64,000 nt of DNA from Asanoa hainanensis (GCF_900188485.1 NZ_FZPH01000005.1:1-64000); one strand, 5' to 3'. Positions 34,759 to 44,142 are shown, numbered from the stretch's first letter. A program made the numbers and translations. The notes: generated by a model not told the origin, from the sequence alone.

Positions 34759-35633
34759 TCGTCGTCACGCTCGATGCGCAGCTCGCGTTCGAGCTCGGCC
34801 AGCGCGGCCCGCAGGTCGTCGATCCGCTGGGTGACCGCGATCCGGTCGACCTCGTCGGGCACGCCGTCGCCGTCGCGGTCGGCCATCCCCTCGCTGATCT
34901 CCAGCCGGCGCGCCTCCTCCATCGAGTTGACGATCACCGCGATCAGGATGTTGAGCAGCAGGTTCGCGGTGATCAGCACATAGCTGACGTAGTAGACCAG
35001 CGTCCACGGCGAGACCGTCAGGCCCTGCTGGATCAGGTCTGGCAGCGTCTCCTGCGACAGCAGCACGAACAGGGTCAGCACGGCCTGGCCGAGCGTCCCG
35101 TACTGGTCGGGGAACTCGTCGTGGAAGATCAGCCAGCCGGCCATCCCGTAGACGTAGAGGGTGACCAGCGCCAGAGCGAGGAACCCGCCGACACCGGGCA
35201 GGCTGCGCAGCAGCGCGGTGACGATCGTGCGCAACCCGGGCGAGAACCGGACCAGCCGGAGTACGCGGGCGATGCGCACGATCCGCAGCGCGGTCGAGTC
35301 GTGCAGGCCCGGCAGGAACGCGGCCGCGATGACCAGGAAGTCGAAGACGTTCCAGCCGTGCTTGAAGAAGTCCTGCGGGCGGCGATCGTACGCGCCGAGC
35401 CGGATCGCGATCTCGACGACGAACACGGCCCGGAACACCCACTCCAGGGCGACCAGCAGCGGCCGGAACTCGCCGAGGTGCGGATAGGTCTCGACCCCGA
35501 GCGCCACGGCGTTGGCCCCGATCACCGCGACGATGACGACATCGAACACCCGCGAGTCGGTGATCGCCGCGCACCGCCGCGCGAACCGCTCCTCGCGTGC
35601 GGTCCGCTGGCGAGGGATCTTGGGCGGCGACAT
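34731..35633 (-). CDS. Voltage-gated-type ion channel subunit with EF-hand-like loop
   Basis: The 300-residue protein has six membrane segments of the Ion_trans family. S4 carries regularly spaced Arg residues (ALRIVRIARVLRLVRFSPGLR near 118-138). The pore loop reads TLFVLLSQETLPD, with SQETL where NaChBac-type channels have TLESW. After S6 (the LLNILIAVIVNSM stretch) comes DRDGDGVPDEVD near 262-273, a calcium-loop-like sequence, then a charged coiled coil. It would tetramerise. Ion selectivity is uncertain. ATG 35633 is chosen over the adjacent TTG. Confidence 0.85.
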   Translation of the reverse strand: MSPPKIPRQRTAREERFARRCAAITDSRVFDVVIVAVIGANAVALGVETYPHLGEFRPLLVALEWVFRAVFVVEIAIRLGAYDRRPQDFFKHGWNVFDFLVIAAAFLPGLHDSTALRIVRIARVLRLVRFSPGLRTIVTALLRSLPGVGGFLALALVTLYVYGMAGWLIFHDEFPDQYGTLGQAVLTLFVLLSQETLPDLIQQGLTVSPWTLVYYVSYVLITANLLLNILIAVIVNSMEEARRLEISEGMADRDGDGVPDEVDRIAVTQRIDDLRAALAELERELRIERDDDQARRARSG

Positions 35634-35655
35634 CAACGAAGCTTAGTGCGTCCCC

Positions 35656-36291
35656 TCAGGACACGATGGCCGAGCGCCGGGCCAGCACCGCGTCGGCGAT
35701 CGCCCGGGGTGCGGTGTCCGGGTTGCCGGAGGTGTACGGGGGCCGCGGGTCGTACTCGTGGGCGAGCTGGATCACCTGGGCCACCCCGTCGCCGGCGATG
35801 CGGCCGGCCAGGGCGAACGCCATGTCGAGGCCGGCCGAGACGCCGGCGGCGGTGACGTACTTGCCGTCGAAGACGTAACGGTCCGCGAGCGGGATCGCGC
35901 CGTGGTCGGCGAGCAGGTCACGGACCAGCCAGTGGCTCGTGGCCGTGCGGCCGGCCAGCAGGCCGGCCGCCGCGAGCAGCAACGAGCCGGAGCAGACCGA
36001 GGCCGTCCACGTGGTGTGCCGGTCGACGGCGCGCGGCCAGCGCAGGATCGGGCCGTCTCCCATGTGGGCGGTCTGGCCCGGACCACCCGGCACCACGACC
36101 ACGTCGGGCCTGGTCACGTCGTCCAGCGCGGCGCCGGCGACCAGGCTCAGGCCACCGACCTCGTTGGTCACCGGACCGGGCCGCTCGGCGACGAAGACGA
36201 CCTCGGCTCCGGGGAGATGACTGAGCACGTCGTACGGCCCGACGGCGTCGAGCGCGGTGAACCGGTCGTACAACAGGATGGCGATCTGCAT
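35656..36291 (-). CDS. DJ-1/PfpI family protein
   Basis: The 211-residue glutamine amidotransferase-like fold has VVVVPGGPGQ near residue 65 and the nucleophile Cys in TASVCSGSLLLAAAGLL near 100, with GVSAGLDMAF near 150. It resembles isonitrile hydratase-like and AraC-associated DJ-1 proteins. GGGAG precedes the ATG. It is the last gene of a methyltransferase-TetR-DJ-1 unit, nine bases after the regulator. The substrate is unknown. Confidence 0.87.
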   Translation of the reverse strand: MQIAILLYDRFTALDAVGPYDVLSHLPGAEVVFVAERPGPVTNEVGGLSLVAGAALDDVTRPDVVVVPGGPGQTAHMGDGPILRWPRAVDRHTTWTASVCSGSLLLAAAGLLAGRTATSHWLVRDLLADHGAIPLADRYVFDGKYVTAAGVSAGLDMAFALAGRIAGDGVAQVIQLAHEYDPRPPYTSGNPDTAPRAIADAVLARRSAIVS

Positions 36292-36300
36292 GGGTCTCCC

Positions 36301-36858
36301 TCAGGTCAGGAACGCGTCGAGTGCGGCGGAGACGAGCGGCTCGGGGTCGTCCTCCCCGGTGGCCAGCTGGAGGCTGCCCCAGGCGCGGAGCTGGGCGATG
36401 CCGTGCAGGTTGGCCCAGAGCGCGCCGGCCACCACGCTCGGCGGCGCCGCCGAGCGCGTGCCTGCGGCGGCGACCAGATCGACCAGCCGCTCGAACAGCG
36501 GCAAGCTCGTCTCCCGCAGGCCGAGGTGGCCGCTGGCGAGCAGGTCGTGCCGGAACATCAGCTCGAACATGCCGGGGTTGGCCCGGGCGAAGGCCAGGTA
36601 GCCGCGGGCGAGGGCGGCGAGCTGGGCGCGGGGGTCGTCGCCGGGCGCGGATCGAACCGCGGCGGCGAGCTGGGCGAACCCTTCGCGGGCGATGGCCGAC
36701 AGCAGCTCGAGATGCGTCGGGAAGTAGCGGCGGGGCGCGCCGTGCGACACCCCGGCCCGCCGGGCGATCTCCCGCAGGGTGAGGGCCGGCAGCCCGTCGG
36801 TCTCCAGCAGCTCGACACCGACCCGCACCAGGCGGTCACGCAGCGGCTCGTCAGTCAT
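36301..36858 (-). CDS. TetR family regulator, probably autorepressed
   Basis: The 185-residue protein has an N-terminal helix-turn-helix, LREIARRAGVSHGAPRRYF near residues 28-46, and a C-terminal domain with FARANPGMFELMF typical of the WHG/TetR_C_13 group. One of two 13-bp palindromes overlaps its start codon, so binding there would block its own expression and the downstream DJ-1 gene. No ribosome binding site is seen before ATG 36858. Confidence 0.88.
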   Translation of the reverse strand: MTDEPLRDRLVRVGVELLETDGLPALTLREIARRAGVSHGAPRRYFPTHLELLSAIAREGFAQLAAAVRSAPGDDPRAQLAALARGYLAFARANPGMFELMFRHDLLASGHLGLRETSLPLFERLVDLVAAAGTRSAAPPSVVAGALWANLHGIAQLRAWGSLQLATGEDDPEPLVSAALDAFLT

Positions 36859-36894
36859 AGACAGTGTCTACCAGAGGCGCGTAGACACTGTCTA
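36858..36894. promoter_or_regulatory. Twin 13-bp palindromic operators of the TetR regulator
   Basis: TAGACAGTGTCTA (36858-36870) and TAGACACTGTCTA (36882-36894) are each perfect palindromes around one central base, with centres 24 bp apart. They span from the stop of the methyltransferase gene to the start codon of the TetR gene. Confidence 0.8.
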
Positions 36895-37743
36895 CCGCCT
36901 CTCGAAATGCCAGACGATCGCGGCCGGGGTGTTCTCGTAGGCCGCGTCGACCGCGTCAGCGGCCCATTTCCGCAGGAACGGGCCGCCGCCGGTCGTGCTG
37001 TGCGGCCAGAGCGGCTCGTGGCAGGCCCGCACCGCGAAGCCCGCGCCCACCGCAGCCGTGACGTAGGCGCTCGGCCGGAACCGGCTCGCCGGCAGCCGCG
37101 ACTCGACACCCGCGGCGTCCACCGTGGAGGCGATGCCGCCCAGGTAGAGCGACTGCCAGTGGATGTCGGAGGTGACCAGGTGGCCGCCCGGTCGCAGTAC
37201 CCGCGCGAACTCGGCGAACGCCGGCTCCAGCGCCGGCAGGTGGGTCAGGGCCAGCGCGCAGGTGACCAGGTCGACGGAGGCGTCCGGCACCGGCAGGTCG
37301 CGCAGGTCACCCTGGACGAACTCGGCCGCGGGCGCGGCGCGGCGGGCGTACGCGAGCATGTCGGGCGAGCTGTCCACCCCGACGACGCTGTGGCCACCGG
37401 ACGCGAGGAAGGCCGCGTGCCGTCCGGTGCCGCACGCGGCGTCGAGCGCGCGCCCGGCGGGCAACGCGCCGACGATCTCCCGGACGATCGGCTCCTCGAC
37501 GTCGATCAGCGGGTTGCCGGGCTCGTCGTAGGTGCGCGACCAGCTCCTGTAGCCGGCGACCGTGTCGGTCTCGCCCACCTCGTCGGCCGGGCCGAGATCG
37601 CCGCATTCGGCGGCGGCCAGGATGTCGCGCGTCTCGGTGAGCCGGTCCTGGACGAAGGCGGCGTCGAACTCGCCCGCGAACGCCCGGAGCAGCGCCAGGC
37701 CTTCCATGCCGAGCAGGAACGCGGCCGGGTGCCGGTAAGCCAT
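36892..37743 (-). CDS. Class I SAM-dependent methyltransferase, promoter-proximal to a TetR gene
   Basis: The 283-residue enzyme has a helical N-terminal extension of about 90 residues, then motif I ALDAACGTGRHAAFLA near 99, GVDSSPDMLAYAR near 122, and FARVLRPGGHLVTSD near 178. WSRTYDEPGNPLID near 70 is shared with UbiE-like small-molecule methyltransferases. It lies upstream of the TetR and DJ-1 genes on the same strand; its stop lies in the second operator palindrome. Substrate unknown. Confidence 0.82.
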   Translation of the reverse strand: MAYRHPAAFLLGMEGLALLRAFAGEFDAAFVQDRLTETRDILAAAECGDLGPADEVGETDTVAGYRSWSRTYDEPGNPLIDVEEPIVREIVGALPAGRALDAACGTGRHAAFLASGGHSVVGVDSSPDMLAYARRAAPAAEFVQGDLRDLPVPDASVDLVTCALALTHLPALEPAFAEFARVLRPGGHLVTSDIHWQSLYLGGIASTVDAAGVESRLPASRFRPSAYVTAAVGAGFAVRACHEPLWPHSTTGGGPFLRKWAADAVDAAYENTPAAIVWHFERR

Positions 37744-37795
37744 GCGGGCACGCTAGTGATCAGCGAGCCGGCGCGGCGAATGGTTTTTGGAGACA

Positions 37796-37835
37796 CGAAA
37801 GAGCGCCCCGGCCCGGAGGGCGGGGCGCTCTTTCG
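37796..37835 (-). terminator. Strong terminator hairpin
   Basis: CGAAAGAGCGCCCCG (37796-37810) pairs perfectly over 15 bp with 37821-37835 around a 10-nt loop. It lies 8 bp downstream of the small minus-strand gene at 37844-38173 and 52 bp upstream of the methyltransferase start, so it probably insulates the two units. Confidence 0.8.
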
Positions 37836-37843
37836 GTTGACAC

Positions 37844-38173
37844 TCAGGCTTCGAAGACGCCCGCGTCGACGAGGCGCTTCTCGGTGACGTCCCAGCCGTG
37901 GCCCGGGAAGGCCTCGGCCAGACCGGCCAGCTCCACGCGGATCTTGGCCGCGTGGCCGGCGCCCGCCAGCACCTTGATCTCCTCGACGAAGGCGTCGGAG
38001 TCGGTGCGGAGGTGGTTGGTCTTGCCGTTCGTCAGGTTGCGCACGTAGACGAACTTCCCGTTGTTGAGCGGGATGAGGTACTTGAACTCGCCGAGCACGC
38101 TCAGTGCGCCACCCTGCCCGGCCTGGCCAGCCCGGACGGACGCGCGCGCGGTCTTGGAGGTGTTACTCGCCAC
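37844..38173 (-). CDS. Hypothetical protein, 109 residues
   Basis: GTG 38173 has AGGAG about 10 bp upstream. The product begins with a Ser/Thr/Ala/Gly-rich stretch (about 30 residues), then a compact domain: GEFKYLIPLNNGKFVYVRNL, GKTNHLRTDSDAFVEEIKVL and GHGWDVTEKRLVDAGVF. No signal peptide or membrane helix is seen. It is well composed as a real gene and ends at a strong terminator. The function is unknown. Confidence 0.7.
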   Translation of the reverse strand: MASNTSKTARASVRAGQAGQGGALSVLGEFKYLIPLNNGKFVYVRNLTNGKTNHLRTDSDAFVEEIKVLAGAGHAAKIRVELAGLAEAFPGHGWDVTEKRLVDAGVFEA

Positions 38174-38393
38174 GGGGGGACTCCTTGCAAGGGCGCGTGT
38201 ACATGGGAAATGGACCGGAGAGGCCCAGTGAAGGGTAGCACCAGCCGCGGATCGGCCATCCGGACCAATCGTCCCAACCAGTTTTCCGATTCCCTGGCGC
38301 AACATCGGCAACAGGGGTCATCATGATTGCTGACTACTCGGAGTGGCGCGAGGTCGTAGGGGAAGACGCACCTCGGGTCTTCGGGAGGTCACC

Positions 38394-38885
38394 GTGCCAA
38401 CGCGTGGCGTCGTTTACGTCCACTCGACCCCGCTCGCCGTGTGCCCACACGTCGAGTGGGCGATCGCGCGCGTCCTCACCGCGCCGGTCACACTGCACTG
38501 GACAGCGCAGCCGGTCGACCCCGGCGCGCGACGCACCGAGTGCAGCTGGACCGGCCGGGCGGGGACCGGCGCCGAGCTGGCTGCTGCCCTGAGGCAGTGG
38601 CCCATGATCCGTTTCGAGATCACCGAGGAGCCCAGCCCGGGTTGTGACGGTGAGCGCTTCATGTTCGTGCCCGGCCGCGGGCTGTTCCGGGCGACGGCCG
38701 GCGCCGCCGGTGACATCCAGCTCGGCGAGGACCGGCTGCGCGCCATCATGGCGAGCTCGCGCGCCCCGGAGGCACTCCAGCACGCCCTCGACAAGGCGCT
38801 CGGCACCGCGTGGGACGGCGAGCTCGAGCCCTACCGGTACGCCGGCGACGGCGCCCCGGTGACCCTGCTCACCCGCGTGGGCTGA
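38394..38885 (+). CDS. DUF3145 family protein
   Basis: The 163-residue actinobacterial DUF3145 protein opens with TRGVVYVHSTPLAVCPHVEWA and has RFEITEEPSPGCDGERFMFVP near 80-100. GGGAGG sits 7 bp before GTG 38394. In Streptomyces a member of this family lies directly after fabF. Here it is 8 kb further along, another sign that this neighbourhood has been opened by insertions. The function is unknown. Confidence 0.88.
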   Translation: MPTRGVVYVHSTPLAVCPHVEWAIARVLTAPVTLHWTAQPVDPGARRTECSWTGRAGTGAELAAALRQWPMIRFEITEEPSPGCDGERFMFVPGRGLFRATAGAAGDIQLGEDRLRAIMASSRAPEALQHALDKALGTAWDGELEPYRYAGDGAPVTLLTRVG

Positions 38886-39037
38886 TCGCGGTCCCCCACC
38901 GGGGCCGTTCGGACGACCGGGAAACCACCCACCGCAGGCCACGGGCGTCCAGGGGCGGCCAGTTCGTGCGAATTCCGGACCGACCGCATCGCCAGCTTCA
39001 CTTGCTCATTGCGCGCGAACCTGGCCATCATGGCTCG

Positions 39038-40753
39038 ATGGCCTCCCCCCGGAGCCGCCTCGCGTTGCTTTTCGCCGCTGTGGTCGCCGCGATCCTCGTG
39101 GCCGTCGCTGCCTGCGGCAAGCCGGCGCCCCGCGCGGCAGCACCGTCCTCGTCACCGCCGTCCGCGACGGCGGCGCCAGCCAGCCCGAGCCAGGCCGCGG
39201 ATCCCGCCGGCCGCGCCGCGGCCCTGGTCAAGACGCTCTCCGACGAGCAGCTCGCCGGCCAGGTGCTGATGCCCTACGCGTACGGCGCCTCGGCCACCAA
39301 CGTGAGCGCGGGGTCCGCGCAGGGCAACCAGAAGCTCGGCAAGGTCGACACCCCGGCCCAGATGATCCAGAAGTACCACCTGGGCGGGCTGATCCTGGTC
39401 GGCTTCTCGGCCGACGACCCGACGTCGACCAACCAGGCCACCACCAACGTCGACAACCCCAAGCAGATCACCGCGCTGACCGCGGGGCTGCAGCAGGCGG
39501 CCGGCGGCGAGGCGCCCATCCTGATCGGCACCGACCAGGAGTTCGGCGTCGTCACCCGGATCAAGACCGGCGTGACGCTGCTGCCGAGCGCGATGGCCGT
39601 CGGCGCCGGCGGCAACCCCGCCGCCACGCAGCAGGGCTGGAAGGTCGCCGGCGACGAGCTGCGCGCGATGGGGCTCAACGTCGACTTCGCGCCCGACGCC
39701 GACGTGCTGGGCACCGCCGACGGCGGCGTGATCGGCTCGCGCTCGTTCGGCTCCGACCCGAAGGCCGTCAGCGACCAGGTGGCGGCCTCCGTGCGCGGGC
39801 TCCAAGGCGCGGGCGTGGCCGCCACCCTCAAGCACTTCCCCGGGCACGGCAGCACCCCGTCGGACTCGCACACCGACCTGCCGGTGATCGGCAAGAGCAA
39901 GGCCGACCTCGACAAGGTCGACCTGGCCCCGTTCAAGGCCGGCATCGACGCCGGGGCACAGCTCGTGATGAGCGGCCACCTCGACGTGAAGTCGATCGAC
40001 CCGGGGGTGCCGGCGTCGTTCTCGCACAAGGCGCTCGTCGACGTGCTCCGCGGCGAGCTCGGCTTCAAGGGCGTCGTGGTCACCGACGCGCTCAACATGG
40101 CACCGGCCGAGAAGTGGCCGGCCGGCGAGGCCGCCGTGCGCGCCCTCAACGCCGGCAACGACCTGCTGCTGATGCCGCCGAACGTGGGCGAGGCCTACCA
40201 GGGCCTGCTCGACGGGCTGCACACCGGCACGCTGAAGAAGGACCGGCTGGTCGAGGCGGCCACCCGCGACCTGACGCTGCGGTTCACGCTGGCCGACGCG
40301 CAGGCCGGCGACCAGAACCTGCTCGCGGCGAAGTCGCACCTGGACGTCGCCAGCGGCCTGGCCGCAGCGGCGGTCACCCAGTTGCGCGGCCAGTGCGGTG
40401 TGCCGATCAAGGGTCCGGTCACGGTGACCACCTCGGGCGGCCGGGACACCAGCAAGGCCAACCTGGAGAAGGCGCTGCGGAGCGCCGGCGTGCAGGTCGT
40501 GCCGAGCGGTGGCCGGATCGTGCACCTGGTCGGCTACGGCGACGGCACGGGCGACCTCAACGCGAAGGCCGACGTGACGGTCGGGATGGACACGCCGTAC
40601 GTCCTCGGCAAGGCGAAGTCGCCGAACGTGCTGGCCACGTACTCGTCGACGCCCGACGCGCTGAAGGCGCTCGCCCAGGTGCTGGCCGGAAAGCAGAAGC
40701 CGACCGGCAAGTCACCAGTGGATGTGCCCGGTTTGCCCCGTAGCGTGTGCTGA
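39038..40753 (+). CDS. Lipoprotein GH3 family beta-N-acetylglucosaminidase, NagZ-like
   Basis: The 571-residue enzyme has a lipoprotein signal with lipobox VAAC (Cys near 26), then a Ser/Pro/Ala linker. The GH3 barrel has GTDQEFGVVTRI, the NagZ-specific loop KHFPGHGSTPSDSHTDLP near 266-283 with the catalytic His/Asp pair, and the nucleophile Asp in VVVTDALNMA near 350. A C-terminal domain of about 150 residues follows. It probably trims GlcNAc from muropeptides or exogenous glycans outside the membrane. ATG 39038 is the start in frame with the lipobox. Confidence 0.9.
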   Translation: MASPRSRLALLFAAVVAAILVAVAACGKPAPRAAAPSSSPPSATAAPASPSQAADPAGRAAALVKTLSDEQLAGQVLMPYAYGASATNVSAGSAQGNQKLGKVDTPAQMIQKYHLGGLILVGFSADDPTSTNQATTNVDNPKQITALTAGLQQAAGGEAPILIGTDQEFGVVTRIKTGVTLLPSAMAVGAGGNPAATQQGWKVAGDELRAMGLNVDFAPDADVLGTADGGVIGSRSFGSDPKAVSDQVAASVRGLQGAGVAATLKHFPGHGSTPSDSHTDLPVIGKSKADLDKVDLAPFKAGIDAGAQLVMSGHLDVKSIDPGVPASFSHKALVDVLRGELGFKGVVVTDALNMAPAEKWPAGEAAVRALNAGNDLLLMPPNVGEAYQGLLDGLHTGTLKKDRLVEAATRDLTLRFTLADAQAGDQNLLAAKSHLDVASGLAAAAVTQLRGQCGVPIKGPVTVTTSGGRDTSKANLEKALRSAGVQVVPSGGRIVHLVGYGDGTGDLNAKADVTVGMDTPYVLGKAKSPNVLATYSSTPDALKALAQVLAGKQKPTGKSPVDVPGLPRSVC

Positions 40754-40813
40754 TTTACCCCGGCCCGCCTGATACGGTTCCCCCGTTCGAAGCGCGGGAG
40801 GAGCACGGGCGGG

Positions 40814-41836
40814 ATGGCTCAGCAGGATCCGGCACTCTCCGTGGTCGTGCCGATGTACAACGAGGAGAGCGTGCTGCCGCTGCTCGCGGAGCGGCTGCGC
40901 GCGGCCCTCGACGGGCTCACCGAGCCCTACGAGGTGGTCGCGGTCGACGACGGGAGCACCGACGGCACCGCGGCCGGCCTGAGCGGGTTGCGGCAACGCT
41001 GGCCCGAGCTGCGGGTCATCCGGCTGCGCCGCAACGGCGGCCACCAGGCGGCGCTGATCGCGGGCCTGCTGCGGGCGCGCGGCAGCTACGTGGTCAGCAT
41101 CGACGCCGACCTGCAGGACCCACCCGAGATCATTCCCGAGATGCTCGCCCTGGCCCGGGCCGAGAGCCTGGACATCGTCTACGGCGTACGCGGTGACCGC
41201 AGCTCCGACACGGCGTTCAAGCGGCTGACGGCCGGCGCGTACTACCGGCTGATGCGGCAGCTCGTCGGCAAGCAGGTGCCGGCCCAGGCAGGCGACTTCC
41301 GGTTGCTCAGCCGGGCGGCCGTCGAGGCGCTGCGCGACCTGCCCGAGCGCAGCCCGGTGCTCCGGCTCGTCGTGCCGTGGCTTGGCTTCCCGAGCGGCGA
41401 GGTGCGCTTCCTGCGCGCGGAACGGGCGGCGGGGCGCACCAAATATCCCCTGTCCCGGATGCTGGCCCTCGCGGCCGAGAGCGTGACCAGCTTCTCCGCG
41501 GCCCCGCTGCGGGTGGCGACCTGGCTCGGCCTGCTCGGCGTCGCGGTCTGCGGGCTGCTGGTGATCTCCGTGATCGTCGCGTTCGCGTCCGGCCGCACCG
41601 TCACCGGCTGGCCGTCGATCCTGGTGGCGGTGCTGTTCCTCGGTGCCGTCCAACTGCTCTGCCTGGGCCTGCTCGGGGAGTACGTCGCGCGGATCTACAC
41701 GGCGGTGCAGGCGCGGCCCGCCTACTTCATCGCGAGCGACAGCGATCCGGGCGACGGCGGTGATCCCGGCGGCGCGCCGGAACAGCGCCCCGCCGCCGAC
41801 GACGACCCGGCCGTGCTGGCCGACAGCCGCCGGTGA
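40814..41836 (+). CDS. GT2 family glycosyltransferase, polyprenyl-phosphate type
   Basis: The 340-residue enzyme has a GT-A domain (LSVVVPMYNEESVLP near 9-22, VAVDDGSTDGTA near 43, metal-binding DADLQDP near 98) and two C-terminal membrane helices. This is the DPM1/GtrB layout that loads a sugar onto polyprenyl phosphate on the inner membrane face. GGGAGGAGC precedes the ATG. Its stop overlaps the next gene (GTGA), a GT-C-like membrane protein that could use the lipid-linked sugar outside. Confidence 0.88.
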   Translation: MAQQDPALSVVVPMYNEESVLPLLAERLRAALDGLTEPYEVVAVDDGSTDGTAAGLSGLRQRWPELRVIRLRRNGGHQAALIAGLLRARGSYVVSIDADLQDPPEIIPEMLALARAESLDIVYGVRGDRSSDTAFKRLTAGAYYRLMRQLVGKQVPAQAGDFRLLSRAAVEALRDLPERSPVLRLVVPWLGFPSGEVRFLRAERAAGRTKYPLSRMLALAAESVTSFSAAPLRVATWLGLLGVAVCGLLVISVIVAFASGRTVTGWPSILVAVLFLGAVQLLCLGLLGEYVARIYTAVQARPAYFIASDSDPGDGGDPGGAPEQRPAADDDPAVLADSRR

Positions 41837-44142
41837 CCGCCCCCGAGAAGGGCGCCGCCGTTCCGGCCGCCCGGCCGCCGGTGCCGGCCGATCCCGCCAC
41901 GGCCGAGTCGGTCTCCTCCGAAACCGGTGCGCCCCGTCGTGCGTATCCCCTGCTGCGTTTCCTGCCCTTCGTGGCGACGCTGGTGTACGTCGCGGCGGTG
42001 CTGCTCGCCGCGGACACCTCGCCGCTCGACTTGGTGAAGTACGCGCTCTACGTGGGCCTCGCGCTCACCCTGCCCGGCACGCTCGTCTATCGCGCGCTGC
42101 GCCGCACGCCGCACTCGCTGCTCGACGACCTCGCGATGGGTACCGCCGTCGGCCTGGTGCTCGAGCTACCCGCCTGGACGCTGGTCTCGGTGCTCGACGT
42201 CCGCGGCCTGCTGTGGGCCTGGCCGCTGATCGTGGTGGCGCTGTTCGCCGGGATCCCCAGGCTGCGGAGGCACTTCCGGCCGCGTTACACCAAGACCGCT
42301 CCGCTGGGCTTCTCGTGGGCGGTCGGCGGCGCGGTGGCCTTCTTCACCACCTACCTGTCGTCGACGTTCCTGCAGCGGAACCCGATCCTGCCGACCGGCG
42401 AGGACACCCGCCAATACCTCGACCTGGCCTACCAGCTCTCGCTGGCCGGCGAGGCCAAGCACCAGTTCCCGCTGCACGTGCCGCAGGTGGCCGGCGAGCC
42501 GCTGTTCTACCACTGGTTCGGCTACGCGCACATGGCGTCGAGCAGCATGATCGGCGGGATCGACCTGCCGGTGATCGCGCTGCGGCTCGCGATCCCGTTC
42601 CTGTGCGCGCTGGCGATCGTGCTGACGGCGGTGGTCGGCTGGCGGATCAGCGGGCGCGCGCTGGTCGGCGCGGTCGCGGCGGCGCTGTTCTTCGTGGTCG
42701 GCGAGACCAACTTCACCGACCCGGTCACCATGCCGTTCGGCACCCAGAGCTCGTTCGTCATCTGGCACGGCATGTCGATGATCTACTCCTGGGTGCTGCT
42801 GCTCGCCCTGATCGGGGTGGTCTGCGCGCTGCTGACGGGTCAGCTGGCCCGGGGCGGGTTCGTGCTCGCGTTCCTGTTCCTGGTCGCCTCCAGCGGTGCC
42901 AAGGCGAGCTCGCTGCCGGTGGTCGCGGTCGCGCTGCTGGTGACCTTCGTGGTCGTGCTGCTGGCCCAGCGGCGGATCCCGTGGACGCTGCTGACCCTGG
43001 GCGTGCTGACGGGCGCCGCGCAGCTCTTCGCGATGGCGGTGCTGTTCCGATTCCAGGCGTACGGCGTGACGCCCGAGCCGATGTGGAGCTTCGAGCGCTT
43101 CTGGACCCCGCCGGACGGGCCGATGTGGCTGGCCGTGCTGCCGGTCTGGTTCGCGTTCCTGGTCAACATGCAGCTCCGCGCGGCGGGCATCGTGCCCCTG
43201 GTCTGGCTGCGCCGGGGCCGGCTGGAGCCGACCCAGGTGTTCCTGCTGGCCGGCGGCATCGGTGGCCCGCTGATCTACCTGATGGTCAAGCAGCCCGGCG
43301 ACGGCAACCAGTACTTCACGCGCGCCGGCTTCACCTTCGCGGTGCTGCTCTCGGCCTGGGGCTACGCGATGGTGTACGACCGCGCCAAGCTGTCCCGGGC
43401 CGGCCGGATCTTCCTCGGCGTCGAGGCTCTCGCGCTGGCGGTGGTGCTGGTGCTGACGCAGTTCGAGCTGGCCGGCCCGGCGCAGGCGTCCGTGCCACCG
43501 AGCCCGCTCGACCCGCTGATGCCGCTGCTGCGTTGGGCGCTGGTGCTGGCCGCGCTCGTCCTCCTGCTGGCCGCGCTGTGGCCGGCGCTGAGCCGCTGGC
43601 GGCCCGCGCTGCGGGGACGGGGCGGGATCGTCGCGCTCACCGCGATCCTGGTGGTCGGCGCCCCGGGTCTGATCATGGACATGCGCAAGTCGGAGCGGTT
43701 CTCGAACGGCGGCGCGTACGCGACGATCTCGCTGCCGCGCTCCCGGGTCGAGGCGGCCCGCTGGCTGCGTGACCACAGTGCGCCCTCGGACGTGGTGGCC
43801 ACCAACGCGCACTGCATCAACGCGCCGACCGATGGCTACTGCGACCCGCGGTCGTTCTGGCTCTCCGCGTACGCCGAGCGCCGGGTGCTGGTCGAGGGCT
43901 GGGCGTTCGCGCCCCGGGTGTCCGAATCCGGCTCGTGGGAGTTCTGGGACCCGGACCTGCTGGCCCGCAACGACGCGGCGTTCACGGCGCCAACGGCGCA
44001 GTCGCTCAGCGCCCTGCGGTCCGACGACGGGGTCCGTTGGCTGGTGGCCGACCGGCAGGTAGGCCCGGAGTCGCCGGACCTGGCCGGGCTCGCGGACCTG
44101 CGCTACTCGAACGACCGGATGGCCGTCTACGAGCTGCGCTGA
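41833..44142 (+). CDS. Large polytopic membrane protein, GT-C-like
   Basis: The 769-residue protein has a disordered Pro/Ala-rich N-terminus (about 35 residues), then a dozen or more membrane helices and a C-terminal soluble part of about 150 residues. A loop with PTGEDTRQYLDLAYQLSL near 190 holds acidic residues where GT-C enzymes have their catalytic Asp. With the overlapping GT2 gene it suggests sugar transfer onto a surface polymer or protein. The link to GT-C is by topology and context, not a diagnostic motif. Confidence 0.7.
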   Translation: MTAPEKGAAVPAARPPVPADPATAESVSSETGAPRRAYPLLRFLPFVATLVYVAAVLLAADTSPLDLVKYALYVGLALTLPGTLVYRALRRTPHSLLDDLAMGTAVGLVLELPAWTLVSVLDVRGLLWAWPLIVVALFAGIPRLRRHFRPRYTKTAPLGFSWAVGGAVAFFTTYLSSTFLQRNPILPTGEDTRQYLDLAYQLSLAGEAKHQFPLHVPQVAGEPLFYHWFGYAHMASSSMIGGIDLPVIALRLAIPFLCALAIVLTAVVGWRISGRALVGAVAAALFFVVGETNFTDPVTMPFGTQSSFVIWHGMSMIYSWVLLLALIGVVCALLTGQLARGGFVLAFLFLVASSGAKASSLPVVAVALLVTFVVVLLAQRRIPWTLLTLGVLTGAAQLFAMAVLFRFQAYGVTPEPMWSFERFWTPPDGPMWLAVLPVWFAFLVNMQLRAAGIVPLVWLRRGRLEPTQVFLLAGGIGGPLIYLMVKQPGDGNQYFTRAGFTFAVLLSAWGYAMVYDRAKLSRAGRIFLGVEALALAVVLVLTQFELAGPAQASVPPSPLDPLMPLLRWALVLAALVLLLAALWPALSRWRPALRGRGGIVALTAILVVGAPGLIMDMRKSERFSNGGAYATISLPRSRVEAARWLRDHSAPSDVVATNAHCINAPTDGYCDPRSFWLSAYAERRVLVEGWAFAPRVSESGSWEFWDPDLLARNDAAFTAPTAQSLSALRSDDGVRWLVADRQVGPESPDLAGLADLRYSNDRMAVYELR

